A stretch of DNA of 64,000 nucleotides, taken from positions 124,001 to 188,000 of the forward strand of contig JBBRYF010000001.1 of NCBI GenBank assembly GCA_038237925.1, read 5' to 3'. A program made the position numbers and the translations under genes. Shown piece by piece: positions 27,267-36,475 of this stretch. The first letter of the stretch is position 1, and every line of letters begins with the position of its first letter. The stretch is from AC-32 sp038237925 (GTDB lineage Bacteria; Actinomycetota; Thermoleophilia; Gaiellales; Gaiellaceae). Under the pieces are notes generated by a model. The model was not told the DNA's origin. It worked only from the letters and a program-made list of their open reading frames with translations, and did no database searches.

Positions 27267-28766
27267 ATGCCTGACCAGAAAAATGGCCAGAACGTCGGCA
27301 AGGTGATCGAGATCAAGGGCGTCGTGATCGACGCTGTCTTCACCGACGGGCTCCCCGAGATCAACACCGCCCTGCGAATCGAGATGCCCGAGCGCGACGG
27401 CCAGCCGGCGGTCGAGCTGATCGCCGAGGTGCAGCAGCACTTGGGCGACGACCGCGTCCGCGCGGTCGCCATGGACGCCACCGACGGCATTCCGCGCGGG
27501 GTCGACGTGATCGACACCGGATCGCCGATCACCGTGCCCGTCGGCAAGCAGACGCTCGGCCGCTTGTTCAACGTGCTCGGCGACACCATCGACCACGGTG
27601 AGGAGCTGGCGGCCGACGCCGAGCGCTGGCCGATCCACCGCGCCCCGCCGTCGTTCGACTCGCTGCAGCCGACGATGGAGATCTTCGAGACCGGCATCAA
27701 GGTGATCGACCTCGTCGCGCCGTTCGTGCGCGGCGGCAAGGTCGGCCTCTTCGGCGGCGCCGGCCTCGGCAAGACCGTGCTGATTCAGGAGCTGATCCGC
27801 AACGTGGCCCGCGAGCACCAGGGCAACTCGGTCTTCGCGGGCGTGGGCGAGCGGACGCGCGAGGGCAACGACCTCTGGATCGAGATGAGCGAGTCGGGCG
27901 TGCTCGAGGACACCGCGCTCGTGTTCGGCCAGATGAACGAGCCGCCGGGGGCGCGGCTGCGGGTGGCGCTCACTGGCCTGACGATGGCCGAGTACTTCCG
28001 CGACGAGGGCGCCGACGTCCTGCTGTTCATCGACAACATCTTCCGCTTCGTCCAGGCGGGCTCCGAGGTCTCGGCGCTCCTCGGCCGCATGCCGAGCGCC
28101 GTCGGCTACCAGCCGACGCTCGCGACCGAGATGGGCAAGCTGCAGGAGCGCATCACCTCGACGAACAAGGGCTCGGTCACGTCGGTACAGGCGATCTACG
28201 TGCCCGCCGACGACCTCACCGACCCCGCTCCCGCCAACACCTTCGCCCACCTCGATGCCTTCATCACGCTTTCGCGGCCGATCTCGGAGATGGGGATCTA
28301 CCCGGCGATCGACCCGCTCGACTCGTCGTCCCGCGCGCTGACGCGGGACGTCGTCTCGCCGGAGCACTACGAGACGGCGACGCGCGTGCAGGAGGTGCTG
28401 CAGCGCTACAAGGACCTGCAGGACATCATCGCGATCCTCGGCATGGACGAGCTCTCCGACGAGGACCGGATCATCGTCCAGCGGGCGCGCAAGATCGAGC
28501 GGTTCCTGTCTCAGCCGATGTTCGTCGCGGAGACGTTCACCGGCCAGCCGGGCAAGTTCGTGCGTCTCGAGGACACGATCGCCGGCTTCACCGAGATCCT
28601 CGACGGCAAGCACGACGACCTCTCCGAGCAGGCCTTCTACATGGTCGGCACGATCGACGAGGCCGTCGCGAAGGGCCGCGGCGACGAGGCTCCCGAAGCC
28701 GAGGAGTCGGCCGACGCCGAGGCCGAAGCCGAAGCCGAAGAGGCCGCCGAGCCGGTCCCCGCGTAG
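27267..28766 (+). CDS. atpD: ATP synthase F1 subunit beta
   Basis: 499 residues. The P-loop is GGAGLGKTV, the catalytic region GERTREGNDL is intact, and the DELSDEDR segment of the C-terminal domain is present. It provides the catalytic ATP-forming sites. The C-terminus carries an acidic EAEAEAEEAAEP tail of about 25 residues beyond the usual end. atpD is separated from atpG by 7.3 kb containing the peptide importer, and a CAGGAGA Shine-Dalgarno precedes the start. Confidence 0.98.
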   Translation: MPDQKNGQNVGKVIEIKGVVIDAVFTDGLPEINTALRIEMPERDGQPAVELIAEVQQHLGDDRVRAVAMDATDGIPRGVDVIDTGSPITVPVGKQTLGRLFNVLGDTIDHGEELAADAERWPIHRAPPSFDSLQPTMEIFETGIKVIDLVAPFVRGGKVGLFGGAGLGKTVLIQELIRNVAREHQGNSVFAGVGERTREGNDLWIEMSESGVLEDTALVFGQMNEPPGARLRVALTGLTMAEYFRDEGADVLLFIDNIFRFVQAGSEVSALLGRMPSAVGYQPTLATEMGKLQERITSTNKGSVTSVQAIYVPADDLTDPAPANTFAHLDAFITLSRPISEMGIYPAIDPLDSSSRALTRDVVSPEHYETATRVQEVLQRYKDLQDIIAILGMDELSDEDRIIVQRARKIERFLSQPMFVAETFTGQPGKFVRLEDTIAGFTEILDGKHDDLSEQAFYMVGTIDEAVAKGRGDEAPEAEESADAEAEAEAEEAAEPVPA

Positions 28767-29191
28767 TGCCTGGGAAGACGTTCGAGGTCTCCCTCGTCAC
28801 GCCCGAGGGGGCGGCCTTCGAGGGCGAGGTCGAGATGGTGATCGTTCCCGGCGATGCGGGGGAGATCGGCGTGCTCGCGCGGCACGCGCCGCTCGTCGCG
28901 ATGCTCAAGGCGGGGTCGACGCGGATCTTCCGCGACCGGGCCTCGGGTGACGTGATCGAGTTCGCGACCGGCCCCGGCTTCTTCAAGGTCGAGCAGGACC
29001 GCGCGCTCGCGCTCGTCGACGACGCGGTCGAGGCGAAGGAAATCGACTCCGCCCGCGCGACGGAGCAGCTGGAAACCGCCCGCGCCGAGCTCGAGCGGGT
29101 CGAGAGCGGCGAGTCGACCGCCGACCGTTGGCAGCTGGAGCAGCGGATCCGGCACGCCGAGAACCAGCTCGAGGTCGTCGGCCATGGCTGA
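28766..29191 (+). CDS. atpC: ATP synthase F1 subunit epsilon
   Basis: 141 residues from a GTG overlapping the atpD stop by one base. The N-terminal beta-sandwich contains IVPGDAGEIGVLARHAPLVA. The C-terminal helical hairpin that can inhibit rotation is present in charged form (ARATEQLETARAELERVES). It completes the set of eight ATP synthase structural genes in the window. Confidence 0.95.
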   Translation: MPGKTFEVSLVTPEGAAFEGEVEMVIVPGDAGEIGVLARHAPLVAMLKAGSTRIFRDRASGDVIEFATGPGFFKVEQDRALALVDDAVEAKEIDSARATEQLETARAELERVESGESTADRWQLEQRIRHAENQLEVVGHG

Positions 29192-30092
29192 GCTGCAGGC
29201 ATTCGTCCCCGGGCTCTACGCTCGCTCCGACGCGCTCGTCCAGGCGACGCGCGACCTCGATCGCGGCCGCACGAGCGCCGAGGAGGTCGAGCAGCAGGTC
29301 GAGCGCGACCAGGCCGAGCTCGTCTCGGCTCAGCAGGACGCCGGCTTCGATCTGCTCGCGAGCGGCATGCTGCGCTGGCAGGATCACTTCCGCCCGCTGC
29401 TCGAGGCGGCGGAGGGTCTTGAAACTGGGGCGCTAACACGCTTCCTCGACACCAACACCTTCTTCCGCGCCCCGAGCGCGACGACCGCCACGCCGTCCTT
29501 GGAGGCGCCGCTCGAAGAGCGCTTCGTACCGTCGCTCCCGGGCCCGCAGCTCGTGACGCTCCCCTCGCCGCATGCGCTCGCGCGCGGCACCGGCGTTCCC
29601 GCGAAGACGATCGCACAGGCCGTGCTCAAGCCGCAGCTCGACGCGCTCGAAGCCGAGCTCGTCGTACTGGCCGAGCCGTTCCTCGCGCGCGACGACGCAG
29701 CCGGGCTCCCCGACCTCGCCGAAGCGCTCGAGGCGCTCGCGGGCGGCTCGAAGCTCGCTGTCTGGTTCAGCTTCGGCGACGCCAGCGCCCTGCTCGAGGC
29801 CGGTGTCGCCGACCTCCCGGTCGAGGCGATCGGGATCGACTTCTACGCCACGCACCTCGCCGACCTCCCCGAAGGGTTCTCGAAGCTCCTGCTCGCCGGT
29901 GTCGTCGACGCGCGCAACTCGCTGCTCGAGGACCCGCGTGAGCTGGCCGAGTTCGCCCAGCGGCTCGGCGAGCGGGCGGAGCGGATCGCGCTCGTGCCGA
30001 ACGGCGACTTGCAGTACGTCTCGGAGCCGATCGCGCGCGAGAAGCTGGCGCGCCTCGCCCAGGCACGGACCGCTAGCGTCGAGGCCGCATGA
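29184..30092 (+). CDS. MetE-like protein, N-terminal-type barrel
   Basis: 302 residues, overlapping atpC by 8 bases. FLDTNTFFRAP, LPGPQLVTLPSP, GVVDARNSLLEDPRE and ALVPNGDLQYVSE align in order with segments of cobalamin-independent methionine synthase barrels. The Zn-binding HxC and the Cys pair are missing, as in the degenerate N-terminal half of MetE. It overlaps the next, catalytic-type gene by 4 bases (ATGA). I infer that the two proteins act together as a split methionine synthase. Confidence 0.65.
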   Translation: MAELQAFVPGLYARSDALVQATRDLDRGRTSAEEVEQQVERDQAELVSAQQDAGFDLLASGMLRWQDHFRPLLEAAEGLETGALTRFLDTNTFFRAPSATTATPSLEAPLEERFVPSLPGPQLVTLPSPHALARGTGVPAKTIAQAVLKPQLDALEAELVVLAEPFLARDDAAGLPDLAEALEALAGGSKLAVWFSFGDASALLEAGVADLPVEAIGIDFYATHLADLPEGFSKLLLAGVVDARNSLLEDPRELAEFAQRLGERAERIALVPNGDLQYVSEPIAREKLARLAQARTASVEAA

Positions 30093-31255
30093 GTGACCAC
30101 CGGTTCCTCACCCACGAGATCGGCTCTCTCGCGAAGCCGCCCTGGCTGACCAAGAGCGCGCTGGGTCGCGAGCTCGACGAGAACGACATCGAGCACGCCC
30201 GCAGCTGGGGCGAGAAGGTTGGCGTCGAGGGCTACGAGGAACTCGTCGAGTCGCTGCAGCAGGGCGGCGCCGAGCTCGACGAGCTCGCGCGCTGGTCGAG
30301 CCGCTACTGCGTCCGGCTGCAGGAGTCGGCCGGCGTCGAGGTGATCTGGGACGGGGAGCAGCTCCGCAGCGAGATGTACGCCTGGGCGATCGAGCACGCG
30401 ACCGGCTTCGAGTCGCGCGGCACGGTCCGCAGCTTCGACAACAAGTACTACAACAAGTCCGCCGCGGTCGGCCCGGTCGGGCTGCGCGAGCCGTACCACA
30501 ACGACGAGTTCGCGTTCCTCAAGTCGGTCGCGAAGCACCGCCTGAAGATCCCGATCACCGGCGCGTACACGCTCGCGATCTGGTCGTACGACGAGCACCA
30601 CACGCCCAAGGAAGGGCGGCTCGGCGCCGGCTACGGGCGCAAGCAGGAGATCGAGGCGCGGCGTGAGCTGACGCTCGACATCGCGCGCAACGTGATCCGG
30701 CCGAACCTCGAGGCGCTGATCGGCCTCGGTGCCGACTGGATCCAGATCGACGAGCCCGGCGCGTCCACCGAGGAGGACGAGCTCGACCTCTTCGTCGAGA
30801 GCTTCAACGTCAGCGTCGAGGGGCTCGAATGCTTCTTCTCGACACATCTTTGCTTCTCGGACTACGACCTCTTCTTCCCGGCGATCGAGGGCATGGGCGG
30901 CTGCCGCCAGTACTGCGTCGGCTTCGCCAACTACGACCGGACCGAGCTTGGCACCTCTGGCGCCGACCGCCCCGGATACGAGGTGATCTCGAAGTTCCGC
31001 GACCTGCCCTACGACCCGATCCTCGGGCTCGGCGTGCTCGACATCCACACCGACTTCGTGGAGCCGCCCGAGCTCGTGCGCGACCGGATCCTGTACGCGG
31101 TCGACGTCTTCGGCGACCCGGAGCGGATCCACGTCTGCCCGGACTGCGGCCTGCGCACGCGCAGCTGGGATGTCGCGTACGACAAGCTGCGCGCGATGGT
31201 CGAGGGCACGCGGCTCGCCGAAGAGGCGCTCAACCGCGCCCACGCCTCGGCGTAG
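30089..31255 (+). CDS. Cobalamin-independent (core) methionine synthase-like protein, zinc-binding barrel
   Basis: 388 residues. The zinc ligands expected for MetE are visible: HLC at residues 253-255, a following Glu, and CPDC at 350-353. DWIQIDEPG is the conserved substrate-binding strand and NYDRTELG follows. It is about half the length of classical MetE and lacks the fused N-terminal domain, which is instead the preceding gene. Core MetE enzymes described in other bacteria and archaea use methyl-corrinoid proteins rather than polyglutamyl folate. Which donor is used here cannot be read from the sequence. Confidence 0.75.
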   Translation: MSDHRFLTHEIGSLAKPPWLTKSALGRELDENDIEHARSWGEKVGVEGYEELVESLQQGGAELDELARWSSRYCVRLQESAGVEVIWDGEQLRSEMYAWAIEHATGFESRGTVRSFDNKYYNKSAAVGPVGLREPYHNDEFAFLKSVAKHRLKIPITGAYTLAIWSYDEHHTPKEGRLGAGYGRKQEIEARRELTLDIARNVIRPNLEALIGLGADWIQIDEPGASTEEDELDLFVESFNVSVEGLECFFSTHLCFSDYDLFFPAIEGMGGCRQYCVGFANYDRTELGTSGADRPGYEVISKFRDLPYDPILGLGVLDIHTDFVEPPELVRDRILYAVDVFGDPERIHVCPDCGLRTRSWDVAYDKLRAMVEGTRLAEEALNRAHASA

Positions 31256-31267
31256 CGCCCGAGCCGC

Positions 31268-32380
31268 ATGGAGGTCAACTTCGGCAAGAGCCGGCCGTTC
31301 AGCCTCGGCGTGGAGGAGGAGTTCCAGCTCCTCAGCTCCGAGTCGTACGAGCTGACCTCGCGTTTCGACGAGGTCTTCGAGGCGGCGGGCAGCGACCCGC
31401 GCCTCAAGGCCGAGTTGATGCAGTCGACGATCGAGGTCGCGACGCACGTCGCAGGCAGCGTCGCCGAGGCGGTCGAGGAGGCGCGCTCGCTGCGCGCGCA
31501 GCTGCGCGACGCGGCGGCCGAGAGCGGCGCGCTGATCGCCTCGGCCGGCACGCACCCGTTCTCGCGCTACGAGCACCAGGAGATCACCGACGAGCCTCGC
31601 TACCGGAAGCTCGTCGAGTCGATGCAGTGGATCGCCGAGCGCGAGCTGATCTTCGGGCTGCACGTGCACGTCGGGCTCGAGACGGCGCAACAGGCGATCG
31701 CCGTCGCGAACGGCCTGCGCACGTGGCTCCCGGAGCTGCTCGCGCTCTCGGTCAACTCGCCGTTCTGGCAGGGGCGCGACACCGGCCTCGCGTCCACGCG
31801 CGTCAAGGTCTTCGAGGCCTTCCCGCGCAGCGGGCTGCCGCCGGCGTTCTCGTCGTTCGAGGAGTTCGAGCTGCTCGTCGAGCGCGGCGTCAAAACCGGC
31901 TCCTTCGAGGACTACACGTTCATCTGGTGGGACCTGCGGCCGCACCCGAAGCTCGGCACGATCGAGGTCCGCATCTGCGACGGTCAGACGCGGCTCGAGA
32001 ACCTGAGCGGGATCGTGGCGCTGATCCAGTCGCTCGCGGCGACTCTGGCCGAGCGCTACGAGTCCGACGGCGCGCTGCCGATCCAGCCGCGGACGCTGGT
32101 CGAGGAAAACAAGTGGCGAGCCTCTCGCTACGGCCTCGACGCGGAGTTGATCGACCTCTCCCGCGACGAGGTGCGGCAGGCGCGCGAGGCCGTCCTCGAG
32201 CTCGTCGAGCTTGCGCTCCCGAGCGCGCGGCGGCTCGGCTCCGAGGCGGAGCTGGACGAGATCGAGCGGTTGTGCGCCCGCGGGAGCGGGGCCGAGGAGC
32301 AGCGCCGCGTGCGGGAGGACGAGGGAAACCTGCTCGCAGTCGCCAAGTGGCTCACCGAGCAGACGGTCACCGGCGTGTAG
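31268..32380 (+). CDS. Carboxylate-amine ligase, YbdK-type glutamate-cysteine ligase
   Basis: 370 residues, the normal length. It starts with SRPFSLGVEEEFQLL, and HVHVGLE and WWDLRPHPKLGTIEVRICDGQT split over two strands are diagnostic of the GCS2/YbdK family. Members ligate glutamate to cysteine or another amine. Many actinobacterial members have unknown physiological substrates. It lies 12 nt after the methionine synthase gene. Confidence 0.88.
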   Translation: MEVNFGKSRPFSLGVEEEFQLLSSESYELTSRFDEVFEAAGSDPRLKAELMQSTIEVATHVAGSVAEAVEEARSLRAQLRDAAAESGALIASAGTHPFSRYEHQEITDEPRYRKLVESMQWIAERELIFGLHVHVGLETAQQAIAVANGLRTWLPELLALSVNSPFWQGRDTGLASTRVKVFEAFPRSGLPPAFSSFEEFELLVERGVKTGSFEDYTFIWWDLRPHPKLGTIEVRICDGQTRLENLSGIVALIQSLAATLAERYESDGALPIQPRTLVEENKWRASRYGLDAELIDLSRDEVRQAREAVLELVELALPSARRLGSEAELDEIERLCARGSGAEEQRRVREDEGNLLAVAKWLTEQTVTGV

Positions 32381-32396
32381 CCGCCGGGGTGTCGGC

Positions 32397-32402
32397 TATC
32401 CT
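32397..32402 (+). promoter_or_regulatory. Candidate -10 box upstream of the LCP gene
   Basis: TATCCT would start transcription near 32409, directly before the hairpin-plus-T-run at 32412-32441. Confidence 0.35.
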
Positions 32403-32411
32403 GATCGCGGC

Positions 32412-32441
32412 GAACGCCTGGCAGGGGCGTTCTCTGTTTTT
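32412..32441 (+). terminator. Intrinsic terminator or attenuator between the ligase and LCP genes
   Basis: GAACGCC (32412-32418) and GGCGTTC (32426-32432) form a 7-bp stem with a 7-nt loop, followed by TCTG and five Ts. The LCP ATG is 2 nt after the T-run. It may terminate the upstream gene or attenuate the downstream one. Confidence 0.65.
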
Positions 32442-32443
32442 CG

Positions 32444-34399
32444 ATGCGGACCACGCTGAAAAGAGGAATCGGCCGGGGCGCCGAGGTCAACGGCAACGGG
32501 CGGTCGGTCCTCCCGCCGGGGGCGCTCACGCCTGTGACGCTCTACCGGCAACCACCGCCGCCGCAGCGCTCGCTCGCGGCGCAGATCGGCCGCTTCTTCC
32601 TTTGGCTGACCGTGACGGTGCTCGTGCTCGCGTGCGGGCTCGTCGGAGGCTTCTACCTCTGGATCCACGAGAGCGTCGCCGCTGTCAGGCCGCAGTCGGC
32701 CGGGGCGAGGGCCGCGCAGGCTCGCCTGGATGTGCCCAAGTCGGCTGCGGTCGCACTCGTGATCGGCTACGACCACCGCGCGGGCGACGGCTCGGCGCCG
32801 TCGCGCTCCGACACGATGATGCTGATCCGGGCCGACCCGGTCACGCACACGATCTCGCTGCTCTCGTTCCCGCGTGACCTGATCGTCCCGCTCTACTGCC
32901 CCGCCAAGGGCGGCGGAGCGGCAGTGGCTCAAGGCTCCGGCCGGATCAACAGCGCCTACGCCTACTGCGGCCAGAGCGGCTCGCTCGAGACCGTGCGGCA
33001 CTTGACGAACCTGCCCGTCAACTACCTAATCAGCGTCAACTTCCTCGGCTTCATCGGTGTGGTGAACAAGCTCGGCGGCGTGTGGATGGACATCGACCGC
33101 CGCTACTACAACAAGAACGTCGGCACGGGCTCGACCGACTTCGCCAACATCAACCTGCAGCCCGGCTACCAGCACCTGACGGGGAAACAGGCGCTCGACT
33201 TCGTCCGCTTCCGCCACACCGACTCCGACCTCTACCGGCTCGCGCGCCAGCAGGAGTTCGTCAGCGCCGCGCGCCAGCAGATGGCGAAGTCGCTCGGGCC
33301 TACCAGCATCCCCGGGGTGATCAACACGATCACGCACCACCACTACATCGAGGTCGCCCGCGGCGGCCGTGCGCTCAACCTCTCCGACATCTACCGCTAC
33401 GCGACCTTCGCCTACGGCCTGCCGCACGGCCACGTCTTCCAGGTGAAGATCCACAACATCGTCGGGCAGAACGAGCTCTCGACCAACCAGTCGAACATCA
33501 GCGACGCGGTACAGAGCTTCCTCAACCCGGACGTCTCGGCGCCGACGACGGCCACGGAGGTCGCGCTCGGAAGGAAGATCCGAAAGCACAAGCGGACGAT
33601 CCCGCCGAAGCAGGTGACGCTGACCGTGCTGAACGGCAACGGCGTCTCCGGCTCGGCGTCGAACGCCAGCTTCCAGCTCGCCCGGAAGGGCTACACGACG
33701 GTGCTGCCGCCGGGGAACACGCCCGCGAACGCGCCGAACTGGAACTACTTCCACTCGAAGATCTACTTCGACCCGGCGCGCGCGGCGAACGGGAAGCTTG
33801 CGGCGGAGCAGGTCGCGCGCCTCGTCGGCAGCGCGGATGTCGAGCCGATGCCGCCGCTGATCAAGCCGCTCTCCAACGCTGCGCTCCTGGCCGTCGTCGT
33901 GGGCTCGACCTTCCACGGCCAGCTCGCGCAGATCGTCGTGCCGCAGAGGCCGACCCGGCAACCGCCGAACGTCAGGCGCGACCCGGCCGCAACGCGCTCG
34001 ACGCTCTTCAAGGTGCGCAAGCGCCTGCCCTTCACGCTCGAGTACCCGACGTTCCTCGAGCGCGGCTCGTCCCTCGACACCGGCTACGGCGAGACGCCGC
34101 TGCGGATCTACCCGCTCGAGGGCAAGCCGGCGCTCCGGCTCACCTTCCGCACGGGCTACAACTCGTACTGGGGGATCCAGGAGACGAATTGGGCCGACGC
34201 GCCGACGCTCGCCGACAAGAATCTCACCCAGCGGGTCGGTGGGCGGGAGTTCGACCTCTACTACTCCGGCGCGAGCCTGCATATGGTCGTGCTCCGGGAT
34301 AACGGCGCGACCTACTGGGTCACGAACACGCTGCTGAACGAGCTTTCGAACGAGACGATGCTCGCGATCGCCCGCGGGCTGCGGCCGCTGCCTCGATAG
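32444..34399 (+). CDS. LytR-CpsA-Psr (LCP) family cell-wall ligase with LytR C-terminal domain
   Basis: 651 residues. A basic, Pro-rich cytoplasmic tail is followed by one membrane helix at about residues 45-68. The LCP domain shows SRSDTMMLIRADP, LSFPRDLIVPL and the Arg-rich DFVRFRHTDSDLYRLARQQ that binds the lipid pyrophosphate. Near residues 385-470 a LytR_C domain contains LTVLNGNGVSGSASNASFQL. A further C-terminal region of about 150 residues is unassigned. LCP enzymes attach undecaprenyl-linked polymers to peptidoglycan. The start could be downstream of 32444, given the T-run just before it. Confidence 0.9.
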   Translation: MRTTLKRGIGRGAEVNGNGRSVLPPGALTPVTLYRQPPPPQRSLAAQIGRFFLWLTVTVLVLACGLVGGFYLWIHESVAAVRPQSAGARAAQARLDVPKSAAVALVIGYDHRAGDGSAPSRSDTMMLIRADPVTHTISLLSFPRDLIVPLYCPAKGGGAAVAQGSGRINSAYAYCGQSGSLETVRHLTNLPVNYLISVNFLGFIGVVNKLGGVWMDIDRRYYNKNVGTGSTDFANINLQPGYQHLTGKQALDFVRFRHTDSDLYRLARQQEFVSAARQQMAKSLGPTSIPGVINTITHHHYIEVARGGRALNLSDIYRYATFAYGLPHGHVFQVKIHNIVGQNELSTNQSNISDAVQSFLNPDVSAPTTATEVALGRKIRKHKRTIPPKQVTLTVLNGNGVSGSASNASFQLARKGYTTVLPPGNTPANAPNWNYFHSKIYFDPARAANGKLAAEQVARLVGSADVEPMPPLIKPLSNAALLAVVVGSTFHGQLAQIVVPQRPTRQPPNVRRDPAATRSTLFKVRKRLPFTLEYPTFLERGSSLDTGYGETPLRIYPLEGKPALRLTFRTGYNSYWGIQETNWADAPTLADKNLTQRVGGREFDLYYSGASLHMVVLRDNGATYWVTNTLLNELSNETMLAIARGLRPLPR

Positions 34400-34402
34400 G
34401 CT
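34397..34402 (+). promoter_or_regulatory. Candidate leaderless promoter -10 box
   Basis: TAGGCT overlaps the LCP stop and ends 7 nt before the GTG of the UDP-glucose dehydrogenase gene. Confidence 0.45.
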
Positions 34403-34409
34403 CAGGCCC

Positions 34410-35759
34410 GTGATGGGCGCCGTAAAGCCGAAAATCGGCATCTTCGGGGCCGGCTGGGTCGGCCTCGTCACGGGCGCGTGCCTGGCGGAGCTCGGGCACG
34501 AGGTCGTCGTGCGCGACTTGTTGCCGGAGCGGATCGCGGCCCTCCAGGCGGGCCGGGTCCCGCTGCACGAGCCGGACCTGACAGAGCTGCTCGAGCGCAA
34601 CCGTCAGCGCCTGAGGTTCACGCTCGAGCTCGACGACGTCGTCTCGGCCGATGTGATGTTCGTCTGCGTCGGCACGCCTCCGACATACTCCGGCGACGCC
34701 GACCTCTCGGCCGTGTGGACGGTCGTCGACCAGCTGCCGGCGCTCGAGGAGCGCGCGATCCTCGTGATGAAGAGCACGGTGCCGGTCGGGACCGGCGAGA
34801 AGGTGCGCGCCGCGCTCGACGCGCGCGGCCTCGCGCACGTGGGCTACGTCTCGAACCCCGAGTTTCTCGCCGAGGGCAGCGCCGTCCACGACTTCATGCA
34901 CCCGGACCGCGTCGTCGTCGGCGCGTTCACCGAGGCCGACGCCGCGACCGTCTCGTCGCTCTACGACCCGCTCGATGCCACCGTCGTGCGCGCAGACGTC
35001 GCGTCCGCCGAGATGATCAAGCTCGCCGCGAATGCGTTCCTGATGACGCGCATCAGCTTCATCAACGAGATCGCCAACGTTTGCGAGGCGACCGGGGCGG
35101 ACGTGGTCAAGGTCGCCGAGGGCGTCGGGCTCGACCATCGACTCGGGCCACACTTCCTCCGCGCCGGAATCGGCTGGGGGGGCTCCTGCTTCCCGAAGGA
35201 CGGCGTCGCGCTGAAGCAGCTCGCGTCGAACTCCGGCTACCACTTCCAGCTGCTGAACGCGGTCATCGAGGTCAACGAGCTTCAGAAGCGGCGCGTCATC
35301 GGGAAGCTCGAGAAGCACCTCGGCAAGCTGCGTGGCAAGACCGTTGCCCTGCTCGGCCTCGCGTTCAAGCCGAACACGGACGACCTGCGCGAGGCGCCGT
35401 CGCTCGTGCTCGCCTCGCGGCTCCTCGCGGAGGGCGCCGACGTGCGCGCGTGGGATCCCGTCGCAGACGCGAGCCCGCTGCTCCAGGGCGTGACGTTCTG
35501 CGACAGCGTGCTCGACGCCGTCAGCGGCGCCGACGCCGCGGTGATCGTGACCGAGTGGGACGAGCTCCGCGAGCTCGCGGCCGACGACGTGCGCCAAGCG
35601 ATGCGCCGGCCGCTGATCCTCGACGGCCGCAATCTGCTCGACCCCGAGCAGGCTCGCAGCGCCGGATTCACGTACGAGGGCATCGGCCGTGCCGCCTCCC
35701 CGCTGGCGGCATTGCCCGAGACCGACGAGCGCGATCACCAGCACGAGCAGCAGCTCTAG
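34410..35759 (+). CDS. UDP-glucose 6-dehydrogenase
   Basis: 449 residues from a GTG at 34410; an ATG follows one codon later. The N-terminal NAD fold is IGIFGAGWVGLVTGACLAELG, read in two parts. NPEFLAEGSAVHDFMHPDRVVVG is conserved, and the catalytic Cys is in GGSCFPKD. It oxidises UDP-glucose (or another UDP-hexose) to the uronic acid for surface polysaccharide. The stop is fused with the start of the next nucleotidyltransferase gene. Confidence 0.93.
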   Translation: MMGAVKPKIGIFGAGWVGLVTGACLAELGHEVVVRDLLPERIAALQAGRVPLHEPDLTELLERNRQRLRFTLELDDVVSADVMFVCVGTPPTYSGDADLSAVWTVVDQLPALEERAILVMKSTVPVGTGEKVRAALDARGLAHVGYVSNPEFLAEGSAVHDFMHPDRVVVGAFTEADAATVSSLYDPLDATVVRADVASAEMIKLAANAFLMTRISFINEIANVCEATGADVVKVAEGVGLDHRLGPHFLRAGIGWGGSCFPKDGVALKQLASNSGYHFQLLNAVIEVNELQKRRVIGKLEKHLGKLRGKTVALLGLAFKPNTDDLREAPSLVLASRLLAEGADVRAWDPVADASPLLQGVTFCDSVLDAVSGADAAVIVTEWDELRELAADDVRQAMRRPLILDGRNLLDPEQARSAGFTYEGIGRAASPLAALPETDERDHQHEQQL

Positions 35760-36448
35760 TGGAAGCGGTCATCCTGGCGGGCGGGAAGGCCGAGCGCCTC
35801 GGTGAGGCCGCGGGCGCGCGGCCGAAGGCGCTCGTCGAGCTCGGCGGCCGGCCGCTCGGCGCATACCAAGTGGCGCAACTCGCGGCGGCGGGCGTCGATC
35901 GCGTGCTCGTCAGTTGCGCGGCCGGCCAGGAGGAGCTCTTCGAGGCGGCGCTCGGCGGGATCGGCCCCGAGATCGTCGCCGTTCCCGAGCGCGAGCCGCT
36001 CGGGCGCGGCGGTGGGATCCGTTTCGCGGCGAAGCAGCGGCGTGAGGAGGGCGACCTCTTCGTCTTGAACGGCGACGAGTTGGTGGGTGCCGACCTGACG
36101 CGGCTACTAGGACTGCATCGCGAGCGCGAGGCTGCCGCGACGATCACGGTCGTCCCGTTGCGCTCTCCGTTCGGCGTCGTCGACCTCGACGACGACCGCG
36201 TCACCGGCTTCCGCGAGGCGCCGCGCCTCGACCAGTGGGTCAGCTGCGGGATCTATGTGCTCGGCGAGGACGCAGTGGCGCGCTTCCCGGAGCGCGGCGA
36301 TCACGAGACGACGACGTTCCCCGAGCTCGCCGCCGAGGGCCGGCTGCGCGCGCTGAAGCACGAAGGCATCTGGCTCACCGTCAACACGCCGAAGGACCTA
36401 CGGGTGGCGAGCGAGTACCTCGCCGACCACCCGGGGTGGCCCGCGTGA
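35759..36448 (+). CDS. Sugar-phosphate nucleotidyltransferase
   Basis: 229 residues from a GTG overlapping the previous TAG. VEAVILAGGKAERLGEAAGARPKALVELGG, split around the GG, is the nucleotide-binding signature. NGDELVGADL holds the metal-binding Asp, and VSCGIYVLGEDAV follows. It lacks a left-handed helix domain, so it is a stand-alone transferase such as a mannose- or glucose-1-phosphate type. The specific sugar is not known. Its position after UDP-glucose dehydrogenase indicates a sugar-nucleotide pathway. Confidence 0.82.
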   Translation: MEAVILAGGKAERLGEAAGARPKALVELGGRPLGAYQVAQLAAAGVDRVLVSCAAGQEELFEAALGGIGPEIVAVPEREPLGRGGGIRFAAKQRREEGDLFVLNGDELVGADLTRLLGLHREREAAATITVVPLRSPFGVVDLDDDRVTGFREAPRLDQWVSCGIYVLGEDAVARFPERGDHETTTFPELAAEGRLRALKHEGIWLTVNTPKDLRVASEYLADHPGWPA

Positions 36449-36459
36449 GCCCAGGGTGG

Positions 36460-36465
36460 TAGGTT
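36460..36465 (+). promoter_or_regulatory. Candidate -10 box of the cupin gene
   Basis: TAGGTT lies 10 nt before the GTG at 36476. Confidence 0.35.
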
Positions 36466-36475
36466 CGCGCGGCTC

